This document shows positions 40,314 to 49,160 of a stretch of 64,000 nucleotides of DNA, in pieces. The first letter of the stretch is position 1; every line of letters begins with the position of its first letter. The notes beneath the pieces were generated by a model, which searched no databases, had not been told where the DNA came from, and saw only the letters and a list, made by a program, of their open reading frames with translations. The stretch covers positions 1,104,717 to 1,168,716 of the forward strand of contig NZ_LZNS01000001.1 of NCBI RefSeq assembly GCF_001984575.1, written 5' to 3'. The DNA is from Streptomyces sp. MP131-18. GTDB lineage: Bacteria; Actinomycetota; Actinomycetes; Streptomycetales; Streptomycetaceae. The position numbers and the translations under genes were made by a program.

Positions 40314-42028
40314 CCGCCGCGGGAACGGCCACGGCACGCGTGCGGCGGGCCCTGGCGCTGCTCGACCGGGGGGAACGGCCCGAGGCGTGGATCGCCGTGC
40401 GGCCCGCGGACGACCTGCTCGCCGAGGCCGCCGCCGTCGACGCCGCCGTGGCAGCGGGCACGGAACTGCCGCTCGCCGGGCAGGTGTTCGCCGTCAAGGA
40501 CAACATCGACACGGCCGGGCTGCCCACCACGGCGGGCTGCCCCGGCTTCGCCTACCGCCCCGAGGCCCCGGCGCCCGCCGTGGCCCGGCTGACCGCGGCC
40601 GGGGCGATCGTGGCCGGCAAGACGAACCTCGACCAGTTCGCCACCGGCCTCGTCGGCACCCGCAGCCCCTACGGGGCGGTCCGCGCCGTGCACGATCCGG
40701 CGCGGGTCAGCGGCGGTTCCAGCTCCGGCTCGGCGGTGGCCGTCGCGCTCGGCATCGTCGACTTCGCCCTCGGCACCGACACGGCCGGATCGGGGCGGGT
40801 GCCCGCCGCGTTCCAGGGCATCGTCGGACTCAAGCCGACCCTCGGCCTGGTGTCCACGCACGGTGTGGTGCCCGCCGCCCGCCCCTTCGACTGCGTCTCC
40901 GTCCTGGCCCCGACGCTGGCCGCGGCCGAGACGGTGGCGGCGGTGCTGGCCGGCGGCGGCGCGCGCGACTGGCCGGCCGACGCGCCGCTGGCCGCCCCGC
41001 CGGCGCCGCGCGTCGCGGTGCCCGCGGAGGCGCAGCTCGACGCGCTCGGCCCGGACTGGCGCAAGGCGTTCGCCGACGCGGTGGAACGGCTGCGCGCTGC
41101 CGGCGCGCGGGTGGAGACGGTGGACGTGCAGCCGTTCCTCGACGCGGCCCGGCTGCTGTACGAGGGCGGGTTCGCGGCCGAACGGTACGCCGCCTTCGGC
41201 GCGTTCGTCGCCGCGGGCGGCCCCGGGCTCGACGGCAGCGTGCGCGCGGTCGTCGAGGCGGCCGGCCGGCTGCCCGCCCACGCCTACGCCGCCGACCTGG
41301 CGCGGCTGGCCGCGCTGCGCGCCCAGGCCATGGAGCGCATCGCGGGCTGCGCCGCCCTGCTGCTGCCGACCGCGCCGGAGCACCCGACCCTCGCCGAGGT
41401 GGCCGCCGATCCGCACGGCGTCAACCGCCGCCTCGGCACGTACACCAACTTCGTGAACCTCCTGGACCTGTCCGCCGTGGCGGTCCCCGCCGGAACCGTG
41501 AACGGCGGTCCTTTCGGCGTCACGGTGATCGCACGCGCCTTCGCCGACCGGGTCGCGGCCGACATCGCGGCGCTGCTCGTCCCGGCGGAGGACCGCGAGA
41601 CGACCGGCTGGGGCCCGCCCGGCCTGCCGCTCGCCGTCTTCGGCGCGCACCTGCGCGGCCTGCCGCTGAACCACCAGCTCACCGACGCGGGCGCCCGCCT
41701 GCTCGGCGAGGTGCGCACCGCGCCGCGCTACCGGATGGCCGCGCTGCCGGGCAGCCCGCCCCGCCCCGGCCTGCTGCGGGTGGCCGATGGGGAGCCGGGC
41801 CACGGCATCGAGGGCGAGCTGTGGGCCCTGCCGCCCGCGGCGCTCGGCCGGCTGCTCGCGGCGCTGCCCGCGCCGATGGCGCTGGGCCGGGTGCTGCTCG
41901 CGGACGGCCGCGAGGTCACCGGCTTCCTGTGCGAGGCGCACGCCGTGCACGGCGCCCCCGACATCTCCGGGCACGGGAGCTGGCGCAGCTGCCCGGAGCA
42001 GACCAGGAAAGCAGGTGGCGGCGCATGA
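40310..42028 (+). CDS. atzF: allophanate hydrolase
   Basis: This 572-residue enzyme splits allophanate to two ammonia and two CO2. The amidase-signature domain has the Ser-cisSer-Lys triad in [25 protein letters not shown] and [13 protein letters not shown]. The C-terminal domain (about residues 440-572) is the AtzF type: [41 protein letters not shown] and [21 protein letters not shown]. This second domain separates it from ordinary amidases and from ureidomalonase. It starts at GTG within the biuret hydrolase stop and ends within the NCS2 permease ATG, so it is tightly coupled on both sides. Confidence 0.92.
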   Translation: MTAAGTATARVRRALALLDRGERPEAWIAVRPADDLLAEAAAVDAAVAAGTELPLAGQVFAVKDNIDTAGLPTTAGCPGFAYRPEAPAPAVARLTAAGAIVAGKTNLDQFATGLVGTRSPYGAVRAVHDPARVSGGSSSGSAVAVALGIVDFALGTDTAGSGRVPAAFQGIVGLKPTLGLVSTHGVVPAARPFDCVSVLAPTLAAAETVAAVLAGGGARDWPADAPLAAPPAPRVAVPAEAQLDALGPDWRKAFADAVERLRAAGARVETVDVQPFLDAARLLYEGGFAAERYAAFGAFVAAGGPGLDGSVRAVVEAAGRLPAHAYAADLARLAALRAQAMERIAGCAALLLPTAPEHPTLAEVAADPHGVNRRLGTYTNFVNLLDLSAVAVPAGTVNGGPFGVTVIARAFADRVAADIAALLVPAEDRETTGWGPPGLPLAVFGAHLRGLPLNHQLTDAGARLLGEVRTAPRYRMAALPGSPPRPGLLRVADGEPGHGIEGELWALPPAALGRLLAALPAPMALGRVLLADGREVTGFLCEAHAVHGAPDISGHGSWRSCPEQTRKAGGGA

Positions 42029-43377
42029 CGACGGAGAGCACGAGCCCAGGGAACGCGGGGGCCACCGCGGCCGGAACGGTGCCGCACCCGGTCGACGCAC
42101 GGCTGCCGCTCAGCCGGCTCGGCGCGCTGGGTGCCCAGCACGTCGCCGTGATGTACACCGGCTGCGTCGCCGTGCCGCTGGTGTTCGGCGCGGCGGCCGG
42201 TCTCGACACGCGGACCATCGGGCTGCTGGTCGCCGCGGACCTGCTGGTGGCCGGGCTGGTGACGATCGTGCAGAGCCTGGGTCTCGGGCGGCTGTTCGGC
42301 GTCCGGCTGCCGGTCGTGGCGGGCGCGTCGTTCACCGCCGTCACGCCGATGATCACGATTCAGGGCGAGTACGGTCTTGCCGCGGTCTACGGGGCGATGC
42401 TGGCCGCCGGTGTCTTCGGCATGCTCATCGCCTGGCCGTTCGCCCGGCTGGTGCGGTATTTCCCGCCCGTCGTGCGCGGCACCGCGGTCACGATCATCGG
42501 GCTGTCCCTGGTCGGCAAGGCCGTCGACCTGATCACCGGCGACGACCCCGAGGCGCCGGACTACGCCTCGGGGGAACGGCTCGGCCTGGCGGTCGGCGTG
42601 GTGGTCCTCATCGTCGTGCTGACGCGCTTCGCCCGCGGCTTCCTCGCGCAGACGGTGGTGCTGATCGGGCTGCTGGCCGGCACCGGCGCGGCTGCCTGGC
42701 TCGGGATGACGGACTTCTCGGCGGTCTCGGGCGCCGACTGGTTCGGCTTCCCCGACCCGTTCCACTTCGGCGCGCCCGAATTCCCGCTCGCCGCCGTGGT
42801 GTCGATGTGCGTGGTGATGCTGGTGATCTTCGCCGAGTCGACCGCGTACCTGCTGTCGGTCGGCGAGATCACCGGCCGGCCGGTCGGCCGCGCGGAGCTC
42901 GCCCGCGGACTCGCCGCGGACGGCTTGTCGGGCACGGTCGCGGGCGCGATGACGTCGTTCCCCGACACTGTGTTCGCGCAGAACGTCAGCCTCGTGCGGA
43001 TGACGGGCGTGCGCAGCCGCTACACCGTCACGGCCGCGGGCGTGCTGCTCGTGCTGCTCGGCCTGATGCCCAAGCTGGGCGAGACCGTGGCATCGCTGCC
43101 GGGTCCGGTGATCGGCGCGGTCAGCCTGGTGATGTTCGCGATGGTCGCCCTCACCGGCATCAGGACGCTGAGCGAGGTCAGGTACGACGGCACGCACAAC
43201 GGGATGATCGTCGCGCTGGCGCTGGCCGTGGGCATGGTGCCGGTCGTGGCGCCCACGATCTACGCGGACTTCCCCTCCTGGTTCCGCATCGTCGCCGGCG
43301 GGTCCATCTCCAGCGCCGTCATCGTGGCGTTCTTCCTCAACCTCTTCTTCAACCACCTGACCAGGGAGCGCGCATGA
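42025..43377 (+). CDS. NCS2-family uracil/xanthine-type permease
   Basis: This 450-residue nucleobase:cation symporter has about fourteen helices. Typical are GAQHVAVMYTGCVAVPLVFG near residue 35, LPVVAGASFTAVTPMI, the substrate-site Glu in VVMLVIFAESTAYLLSVGEI, and the signature SFPDTVFAQNVSLVRMTGVRSRY. Two different permeases (NCS1 and NCS2) in one gene set suggests uptake of two ring compounds, or high- and low-affinity uptake. ATGA overlaps join it to the allophanate hydrolase before and the ring-opening hydrolase after. Confidence 0.92.
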   Translation: MTTESTSPGNAGATAAGTVPHPVDARLPLSRLGALGAQHVAVMYTGCVAVPLVFGAAAGLDTRTIGLLVAADLLVAGLVTIVQSLGLGRLFGVRLPVVAGASFTAVTPMITIQGEYGLAAVYGAMLAAGVFGMLIAWPFARLVRYFPPVVRGTAVTIIGLSLVGKAVDLITGDDPEAPDYASGERLGLAVGVVVLIVVLTRFARGFLAQTVVLIGLLAGTGAAAWLGMTDFSAVSGADWFGFPDPFHFGAPEFPLAAVVSMCVVMLVIFAESTAYLLSVGEITGRPVGRAELARGLAADGLSGTVAGAMTSFPDTVFAQNVSLVRMTGVRSRYTVTAAGVLLVLLGLMPKLGETVASLPGPVIGAVSLVMFAMVALTGIRTLSEVRYDGTHNGMIVALALAVGMVPVVAPTIYADFPSWFRIVAGGSISSAVIVAFFLNLFFNHLTRERA

Positions 43378-44444
43378 GCCACCCCACCGTCGACCTGATC
43401 CGCGCCGCCACCGGCGACCCGGGCGACCTGTCGCCCCTCGCCGCGCTCGCCGAGGCGGGGCGGGCCGTCTCCGACGTGCTTGCCGTGGTCGGCAAGACGG
43501 AGGGCAACGGCTGCGTCAACGACTTCAGCCGTACCCTGGCCGCGTCCCGCTGGGAGCCGCTGCTGCCCGCCGGAACGGTCACCGTGTTCTCCGGCGGCAC
43601 CGAGGGCGTGCTCAGCCCGCACGTCAACCTGGTGGTCACCGACGCCGGGGCGCACCCCGGCCACGACCGCGGCCTGGTCGCCGCGGTCGGCCGCACCCGC
43701 GACCTGGCCCCGGCCGAGGTCGGCCGCGAACCGCAGGTGCGGGCCGTGCGGGAGACGGTGAGCCGGCTGGTCGGGGAGCTGGACCTGGCACCCGACGACG
43801 TTCACCTCGCGCTGGTGAAGTGCCCGCTGCTGACCTCGGAACGCCTTGCCGCCTGCCGCGCGGACGGCGCGGAGCCGGTGACCGAGGACACCTACGCCTC
43901 GATGGGCGCCTCGCGGGCGGCGGCCTCGCTCGGCATCGCCGTGGCCCTCGGCGAGTGCACCGAGGAGGCGGCGCTCGCCGCGCTGCGCGGCGAGGACGCG
44001 GCCGCCGTGTGGTCCTCCCGCGCCTCGGCGAGCGCGGGCGCGGAGCTGACGGGCTGCCACGTGCTGGTGCTCGGCACCAGCCGGTCGGCGGCCGGGCCGC
44101 TGCGCGCGGTGCACGGCACGATGCGCGACGCCATCGACCTGGAGAGCCTGTCGGGCCTCTTCGCGCAGGTCGACGCGGAGGGCGGGGAAGTCGTCCAGGT
44201 CTTCGCCAAGGCCGAGGCCGACCCCTCGGGCCTGGTGCGCGGCGCCCGGCACACCATGCTCACCGACTCCGACGTGCCGGCGACCCGGCATGCTCGGGCG
44301 GCCGTCGGCGGCCTGCTCGCGGGCCTGGCCGGGACCACGGCGCTGTACGTGTCGGGCGGCGCGGAGCACCAGGGGCCGCCGGGCGGCGGCAGCGTCACCG
44401 TCGTCTACCGCGTGCCGGCCGACCGCGCGCCGGCCGCCTCGTGA
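43374..44444 (+). CDS. atzD: ring-opening amidohydrolase, cyanuric acid hydrolase type
   Basis: This 356-residue protein belongs to the cyanuric acid hydrolase/barbiturase family, made of three similar domains each with a Lys-Ser pair. These are GKTEGNGCVNDFSR with FSGGTEGVLSPH, LALVKCPLLT with WSSRASASAGAEL, and VFAKAEADPSG with YVSGGAEHQGPPGGG. It opens the 1,3,5-triazine ring of cyanuric acid to carboxybiuret, which loses CO2 to give biuret. Barbiturase is the alternative by sequence alone. The adjacent biuret and allophanate hydrolases make cyanuric acid the better substrate. Confidence 0.87.
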   Translation: MSHPTVDLIRAATGDPGDLSPLAALAEAGRAVSDVLAVVGKTEGNGCVNDFSRTLAASRWEPLLPAGTVTVFSGGTEGVLSPHVNLVVTDAGAHPGHDRGLVAAVGRTRDLAPAEVGREPQVRAVRETVSRLVGELDLAPDDVHLALVKCPLLTSERLAACRADGAEPVTEDTYASMGASRAAASLGIAVALGECTEEAALAALRGEDAAAVWSSRASASAGAELTGCHVLVLGTSRSAAGPLRAVHGTMRDAIDLESLSGLFAQVDAEGGEVVQVFAKAEADPSGLVRGARHTMLTDSDVPATRHARAAVGGLLAGLAGTTALYVSGGAEHQGPPGGGSVTVVYRVPADRAPAAS

Positions 44445-45103
44445 ACGGCCCGCGGCTGGTGCTGATCCACGGCGCCGCGGCCACCCCCGCGATCCACCGC
44501 GCGCTGCTGCCGCACCTCGCCGGTCTTGACGCGGTCTCGGTGGCGCGGCCCTGCTCCGGCGACCTGGAGACGGAGCTGTCCGCGCTCGCCGGGGTGTGCG
44601 CCGGGGCGGTGGTGGCGGGGGTGAGCGGCGGGGCGACGCTCGGACTCGCGCTCGCCGCACGCGGGGTGCCGCTGCGGGCCGCCGTGCTGCACGAGCCGGC
44701 GGCGGGGTCGCTGGCGCCGGGGCTGCTGGCGCACGTCGCCGAGGGGCTGCGCACGGGCGGTGTGCCCGGGTTCGGCCGCGCGCTGTACGGACCGGCCTGG
44801 AGCCCTGCCGAGGCCCCGGACGAACCGGGCGTCGTGGAGCGGGAGTTCGCCATGTTCCGCGGCTTCGAGCCGGCCCCGCCCGCGTTCGGCTGCGGACCGG
44901 TGCTGCTGACGGTCGGCGAGCACTCGCCGGCCGCCCGGCACGCCTCGGTCGCCGCACTCGCCGCGCACTGCGGGCTGCCGTACACGACCGTGCCGGGCGG
45001 CCGGCACGCGGTGCATCTGGAACGGCCCGCGGAATTCGCCGCGCTGATCCGTCGCCGGGCCGCTGCTGCCGCCGCTGCTGCTGCTGCTGAAAACTTTTCA
45101 TAG
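44441..45103 (+). CDS. alpha/beta-hydrolase
   Basis: This 220-residue hydrolase has an oxyanion-type start LVLIHGAAATPAIHRALLPHL, nucleophile elbow GVSGGATLG, and a catalytic His in VPGGRHAVHLERP. It is coupled to the ring-opening hydrolase by a GTGA overlap and is the last gene of the set. It may hydrolyse a side chain or amide of an alternative triazine or pyrimidine substrate. The C-terminus has a run of nine alanines encoded by GCC/GCT repeats, and the last codons contain a TGAAAACTTTTCA palindrome. Confidence 0.8.
   Translation: MNGPRLVLIHGAAATPAIHRALLPHLAGLDAVSVARPCSGDLETELSALAGVCAGAVVAGVSGGATLGLALAARGVPLRAAVLHEPAAGSLAPGLLAHVAEGLRTGGVPGFGRALYGPAWSPAEAPDEPGVVEREFAMFRGFEPAPPAFGCGPVLLTVGEHSPAARHASVAALAAHCGLPYTTVPGGRHAVHLERPAEFAALIRRRAAAAAAAAAAENFS
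45088..45100. promoter_or_regulatory. TGAAAACTTTTCA palindrome, candidate operator
   Basis: This perfect 13-base dyad overlaps the last codons of the hydrolase gene and lies about 160 bases upstream of GH115. It is like the GAAA-n-TTTC elements reported for xylan-related regulators in Streptomyces. Such an AT-rich dyad is rare here. Its link to GH115 expression is inference. Confidence 0.4.
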
Positions 45104-45258
45104 GGCGGAAGCACACCAGGCCCGCCCAGGTCACCGAACCACTGCCGCCCCCGCGCGGATCACGCCGGTGACGGAGTATTGACCCACGCCAGGCCCGTCA
45201 TTACTTTCTTCCGGAACCATCCCGAAAATTATCGGCCATCCCTTCCTCCGGGCGGAGA

Positions 45259-48200
45259 ATGACCTTGACGAGCCGTCGTTCCTTCCTCAGTCTGCTCCCC
45301 CTGACCGTCGCCGCCACCGCGGTGCCCACCGCCGCCCATGCCACACCCGCCGTCACCGCCGCACCGGCCACAGGTGGCCGGGGGGCACGCGGCACCTTCG
45401 TGTCCACGTCCTGGCGGCCCGGCAGCCTCGCGCTCGTCGCGAACGGCAAAGCCGCGCCCGTCCTGGTGAGTTCGCAGGACCACCCCGGCGTGCTCCGCGT
45501 CGCCGACGACCTCGCGGCCGACATTGCACGCGTCACCGGCGTCGCGCCCGACCTCATGCGCGACGAGGTCACCGGCCGCCACGACGAGGTCGTCATCGTC
45601 GGCACCATCGGCCGGAGTCCCCTCGTCGACGGCCTGATCGAGGCCGGCAAGCTCGACGTCGACGGCATAGCCGGCCGCTGGGAGACCACCAGGCAGCAGG
45701 TCGTCGCCCACCCGCTGCCCGGCGTGCGCCGCGCGTTCGTCATCGCGGGCAGCGACCAGCGCGGCACCATCTTCGGCGCGTACGAGGCGTCCCGTCAGAT
45801 GGGTGTCTCCCCCTGGTACTGGTGGGACGACGTGCCCGCCCCCACCCACACGGAGCTCTACGCCCTGCCGGGCCGCCACACCCAGGGCACCCCGGCCGTG
45901 AAGTACCGCGGCTTCTTCATCAACGACGAGAACCCGGCACTCGGCACCTGGGCCCCCGCGTTCTTCGGCCCGGGGCACGCGCCCGGCTTCCCCAACGGCT
46001 TCAACAGCGCCTTCTTCGCAAAGGTCTTCGAGGTCATGCTGCGCCTGAAGGCCAACTACCTGTGGCCCGCCGTCTGGGGCCGCGCCTTCGCCGAGGACGA
46101 CCCGGAGAACCACGCGACCGCCACCGCGTACGGCATCGTGATGGGCACCTCGCACGAGGCCCCGATGATGCGCGGCATCGAGGAGTGGAACCGGCACGCC
46201 GTCCCGGCCGTGCGCGACGAGGACGGGAACGTCGTCACCCCGGGCACCGACCCCTACGGCGGCACCGGCGAGTGGAGCTTCCGCCGCAACGGCGAGGCGA
46301 TCAAGCAGTACTGGGCCGACGGCGTCCGCCGCATGGTCGAGCAGGACTTCGAGGGCGTGGTCACCCTCGGCATGCGCGGCAACGGCGACGTCAGCCTGCC
46401 CGACGGCGACGGCATCGATCTGATGCAGTCCATCCTGGAGAGCCAGCGCGCCATCCTCGCCGAGGTCACCGGCACGGACGACCTCACCGCCATCCCGCAG
46501 GTACAGACCCTCTACAAGGAGGTGCAGCGCTACTGGGACCAGGGTTTGCGGCCCCCGGACGACGTCACCGTCATCTTCTGCGACGACAACTGGGGAAACA
46601 TGCGCAAGGTCCCCGAGCGGCGCCTCGCCGAACGCGCCGGCGGCTACGGCCTGTACTACCACTTCGACTACGTCGGCGGCGGGCGCAACTACAAGTGGGT
46701 CGACACCGTCAACCTGGCCTCCACCTGGGAGCAGCTGCACCTGTCCTACCGCTCGGGCATCGACCGCCTGTGGGTCGTCAACGTGGGCGACCTGAAGGCC
46801 GAGGAGATGCCGCTCCAGTTCTTCCTCGACTACGCCTGGGACCCCGAACGCTGGACCATCGACCGGCTCGCCGAGTGGGAACGGCAGTACGCGGAGCAGA
46901 GCTTCGGCCCGCGGCACGCCGAGGCCATCGCCGAGGTGCTGCACACCTACGGCGTGCTCCAGGCCCGCCGCAAGCCGGAACTGCTCAACCGCCGCATCAC
47001 CCTCGACCCGGCCAAGGACCCGGCCACCGACTCCTCCGCCGTGGTGTACGACGACCGGGCCACGCCGTTCAGCATCGAGCACTACCGCGAACTCGACCGC
47101 GTCACCGAGGCGTGGGAGCGCCTCGACGCCGAGGCGCAGCGCATCGGGGACGAGCTGGACGCGGCCCACCAGGACGCCTACTACCAGCTGGTGCAGTACC
47201 AGGTGGAGGCCACCGCCAACCTTTACGCGCTGCGGCACGCGGAGTTCACCTCGCTGCACTACGCCGCGCAGGGCCGCGCCGCGGCCAACCAGCTGGCCGA
47301 CGCCACCGACGCCAGGTTCGCCGACGACCAGGCGATGTCGGACTACTACAACAACACGCTGGCCGACGGGAAGTGGGCCGGCTTCCAGACGCAGCCCAAG
47401 ATCGGCTACGGCGACGTCGAACGGTACGGGCCCGACGCGCCGTGGCAGCAGCCGCAGACGCCGGACCACGTGGCGCTGCCCGACGAGGTGTTCCCCCCGG
47501 TGCGCCGCGTCGAGCTGCCCGAGGGCCCGGAGATGGGAGTCGCGATCGACGGCTCCGCCCTGTGGTGGCCCGCGGCGGACACCCCCGCGCGGCTGCCGTC
47601 GTTCAGCCCGTTCCAGAGCCAGCCCGCGCAGTACATCGAGGTGTTCAACCGCGGGGCGGCACCGTTCGCGTACCGCATCGAACCGGCGGAGCCCTGGGTG
47701 ACCGTCACCGAGAGCTCCGGCACCGTCGAAACGCAGGTGCGCGCCGAGGTCGCCGTGGACTTCGCCGCCGCCCCGCACGGCACCACCACGGTGCCGATCA
47801 CGGTGACGGGACCGGACGGCGTACGCGTCGAGGTGCTCGCCGTGGTCGAGAACCCCGACGTGCCGCGGCGGCGCCTGGCCGGCTTCATCGAGGCGAACGG
47901 CTACGTGTCGATCGAGGCCGCGCACCACTCCCGGGCGGTGAACACCTCGGGCGTGCGCTGGCAGCGCATCCCGGACATCGGCCGCACGGGCGACGGCATG
48001 ACACCGTTCCCCGTCACCGCGTCCCGCCGGACCCCGGGGGGCCGGGGGCCGCGCCTGGAGTACGAACTGACGCTGTTCACCACCGGCGAGGTGCGGGTGT
48101 ACGCCTACCTCTCGCCGCGGAACAACGTGCTGCCCACCGACGGGCTCTCCTACGCCGTGTCGTTCGACGAGGCCGAGCCGCAGACCGTGAACGTCACCGA

Positions 48201-48426
48201 GGTGACCGGCGCGGACGACACCGCGATGAACAAGCAGTGGGAACGCAACACGTCCGACAACGTCAACCTGACGGTCACCACCCACACGGTCGCAGAACCT
48301 GGCCGCCACGTGCTGAAGTTCTGGATGGTCGACCCGACGGTCGTGCTCCAGAAAATCGTGGTGGACACCGGCGGCCTCAACCCCAGCTACCTCGGCCCCC
48401 CGGAAAGCACCCGCGCACGCGACTGA
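45259..48426 (+). CDS. secreted GH115 glycoside hydrolase (xylan alpha-glucuronidase)
   Basis: This 1055-residue enzyme removes (methyl)glucuronic acid side chains from xylan. A Tat-type signal (SRRSFLSLLPLTVAATAV) opens the protein. GH115 landmarks include VIAGSDQRGTIFGAYEASRQMGVSPWYWWDDVP, KYRGFFINDENPAL, LRLKANYLWPAVWG, ENHATATAYGIVMGTSHEAPMMR, VTLGMRGNGD, FCDDNWGNMRKVPER and YYHFDYVGGGRNYKWVD. The C-terminal third is a beta-rich Gylcosyl_hydrolase_115 C-domain. Start choice: ATG at 45259 has GGAG only one base away, while TTG at 45265 has GGCGGAG at normal spacing, so MTSRRSF may be the true N-terminus. It is a single gene ending at a strong terminator. Confidence 0.92.
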   Translation: MTLTSRRSFLSLLPLTVAATAVPTAAHATPAVTAAPATGGRGARGTFVSTSWRPGSLALVANGKAAPVLVSSQDHPGVLRVADDLAADIARVTGVAPDLMRDEVTGRHDEVVIVGTIGRSPLVDGLIEAGKLDVDGIAGRWETTRQQVVAHPLPGVRRAFVIAGSDQRGTIFGAYEASRQMGVSPWYWWDDVPAPTHTELYALPGRHTQGTPAVKYRGFFINDENPALGTWAPAFFGPGHAPGFPNGFNSAFFAKVFEVMLRLKANYLWPAVWGRAFAEDDPENHATATAYGIVMGTSHEAPMMRGIEEWNRHAVPAVRDEDGNVVTPGTDPYGGTGEWSFRRNGEAIKQYWADGVRRMVEQDFEGVVTLGMRGNGDVSLPDGDGIDLMQSILESQRAILAEVTGTDDLTAIPQVQTLYKEVQRYWDQGLRPPDDVTVIFCDDNWGNMRKVPERRLAERAGGYGLYYHFDYVGGGRNYKWVDTVNLASTWEQLHLSYRSGIDRLWVVNVGDLKAEEMPLQFFLDYAWDPERWTIDRLAEWERQYAEQSFGPRHAEAIAEVLHTYGVLQARRKPELLNRRITLDPAKDPATDSSAVVYDDRATPFSIEHYRELDRVTEAWERLDAEAQRIGDELDAAHQDAYYQLVQYQVEATANLYALRHAEFTSLHYAAQGRAAANQLADATDARFADDQAMSDYYNNTLADGKWAGFQTQPKIGYGDVERYGPDAPWQQPQTPDHVALPDEVFPPVRRVELPEGPEMGVAIDGSALWWPAADTPARLPSFSPFQSQPAQYIEVFNRGAAPFAYRIEPAEPWVTVTESSGTVETQVRAEVAVDFAAAPHGTTTVPITVTGPDGVRVEVLAVVENPDVPRRRLAGFIEANGYVSIEAAHHSRAVNTSGVRWQRIPDIGRTGDGMTPFPVTASRRTPGGRGPRLEYELTLFTTGEVRVYAYLSPRNNVLPTDGLSYAVSFDEAEPQTVNVTEVTGADDTAMNKQWERNTSDNVNLTVTTHTVAEPGRHVLKFWMVDPTVVLQKIVVDTGGLNPSYLGPPESTRARD

Positions 48427-48435
48427 CCCCGGCCC

Positions 48436-48467
48436 GGCCCCTGGCCCGCCACGGCGGGCCAGGGGCC
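48436..48467. terminator. bidirectional 15-bp-stem terminator
   Basis: GGCCCCTGGCCCGCC (48436-48450) and GGCGGGCCAGGGGCC (48453-48467) pair perfectly. It lies between the plus-strand GH115 stop and the minus-strand DUF397 stop, serving both. Confidence 0.85.
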
Positions 48468-48476
48468 TCATGGCTC

Positions 48477-48671
48477 TTACCGCTTCACGCGCTCCACGAA
48501 CACCGACCAGGCACCGGCGGGCACCGCCACGACCGGGCCGGGATTCTTGCTGTCGCGGACGGGCACGACGCCGGGGAAGCCGTCCGCGACCTCGACGCAC
48601 TCGCCCCCGTTGTTACCGCTGTAGCTGCTCCCGCGCCACACTCCGTGCGGCATTGGGTCCGCGCTGGTCAT
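48477..48671 (-). CDS. DUF397 protein
   Basis: This 64-residue protein is a typical DUF397 member: WRGSSYSGNNGGECVEVADG, VPVRDSKNPGPVVAVPAGAWSVFVERVK. DUF397 genes usually follow a helix-turn-helix (Xre) gene in actinomycete regulator pairs such as BldB/WhiJ-type systems; here the partner is missing upstream, where a decayed phosphotransferase gene lies. It may act with a regulator elsewhere. Confidence 0.9.
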   Translation of the reverse strand: MTSADPMPHGVWRGSSYSGNNGGECVEVADGFPGVVPVRDSKNPGPVVAVPAGAWSVFVERVKR

Positions 48672-48743
48672 GAATACCGCTCGTTCGAACCAGATCGGTG
48701 CACTTGACCTTCCCGAGATTGCCCGGAACTGGTCGAAGACCCG

Positions 48744-49102
48744 GTGGGAGCGCTACCTCGGCGTGAAAAAGAGGCTGCTCTGGTCCGAGGAGACGCGTTG
48801 CTGTACACGGACGTCAACGAACACAACACGCCCCACTCGGGGCGCCGCGTTCATCGACCCGGGCTGCCTCGTCGTGCAGCTCGTTGCGGCCGGGCACACA
48901 GCCCCGAGGGCGCCGAGGCGTGGACCGCCCGCTGCCGCGGCCTGGCGGGACGCGGGCCCCGAAGGCCGTCGACGCCTTCGCCGCCGCCTACGTGCGGATG
49001 TACTGGACGTTCGCCTTCCGCCGGCCCGAGGAGCGGTGGCTCAAGGCCATGGCGGAAGCGGCCGAGTCGTGGGCCAACCACCGGGGGCTCGTGGTGGTCT
49101 GA
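48744..49102 (+). pseudogene. decayed aminoglycoside-type phosphotransferase
   Basis: The C-terminal part of an APH-family phosphotransferase is readable only by changing frame three times. LVRGDALLYTDVNEHN (frame one, to about 48827) is followed by GAAFIDPGCLVVQLVAAGHT (next frame, to about 48897). Then comes PEGAEAWTARCRGLAG (frame one again) and KAVDAFAAAYVRMYWTFAFR with EAAESWANHRGLVVV (third frame) to TGA. The N-lobe is absent. The D-x-N-E-H-N catalytic loop and the IDPG metal site are recognisable, so it once encoded a kinase. The open frames across it are not functional proteins. Confidence 0.7.
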
Positions 49103-49160
49103 ACGGTCCGCGGTCGAGCCCCGGCCACTCGCGCGGGAGGGTAAGCGGTCGGTGTGCGGG

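Noticed and set aside
43374..44444. Assignment as barbiturase
   Set aside because: The sequence family allows it, but the linked biuret hydrolase and the AtzF-type C-terminal domain of the amidase fit cyanuric acid better. Only assay can settle it.
45229..48600. An 1123-codon open frame antisense to the GH115 gene
   Set aside because: It is the mirror of a genuine high-GC gene, has no recognisable domain and shows the Arg/Val/Gly/Asp-rich composition of antisense frames.
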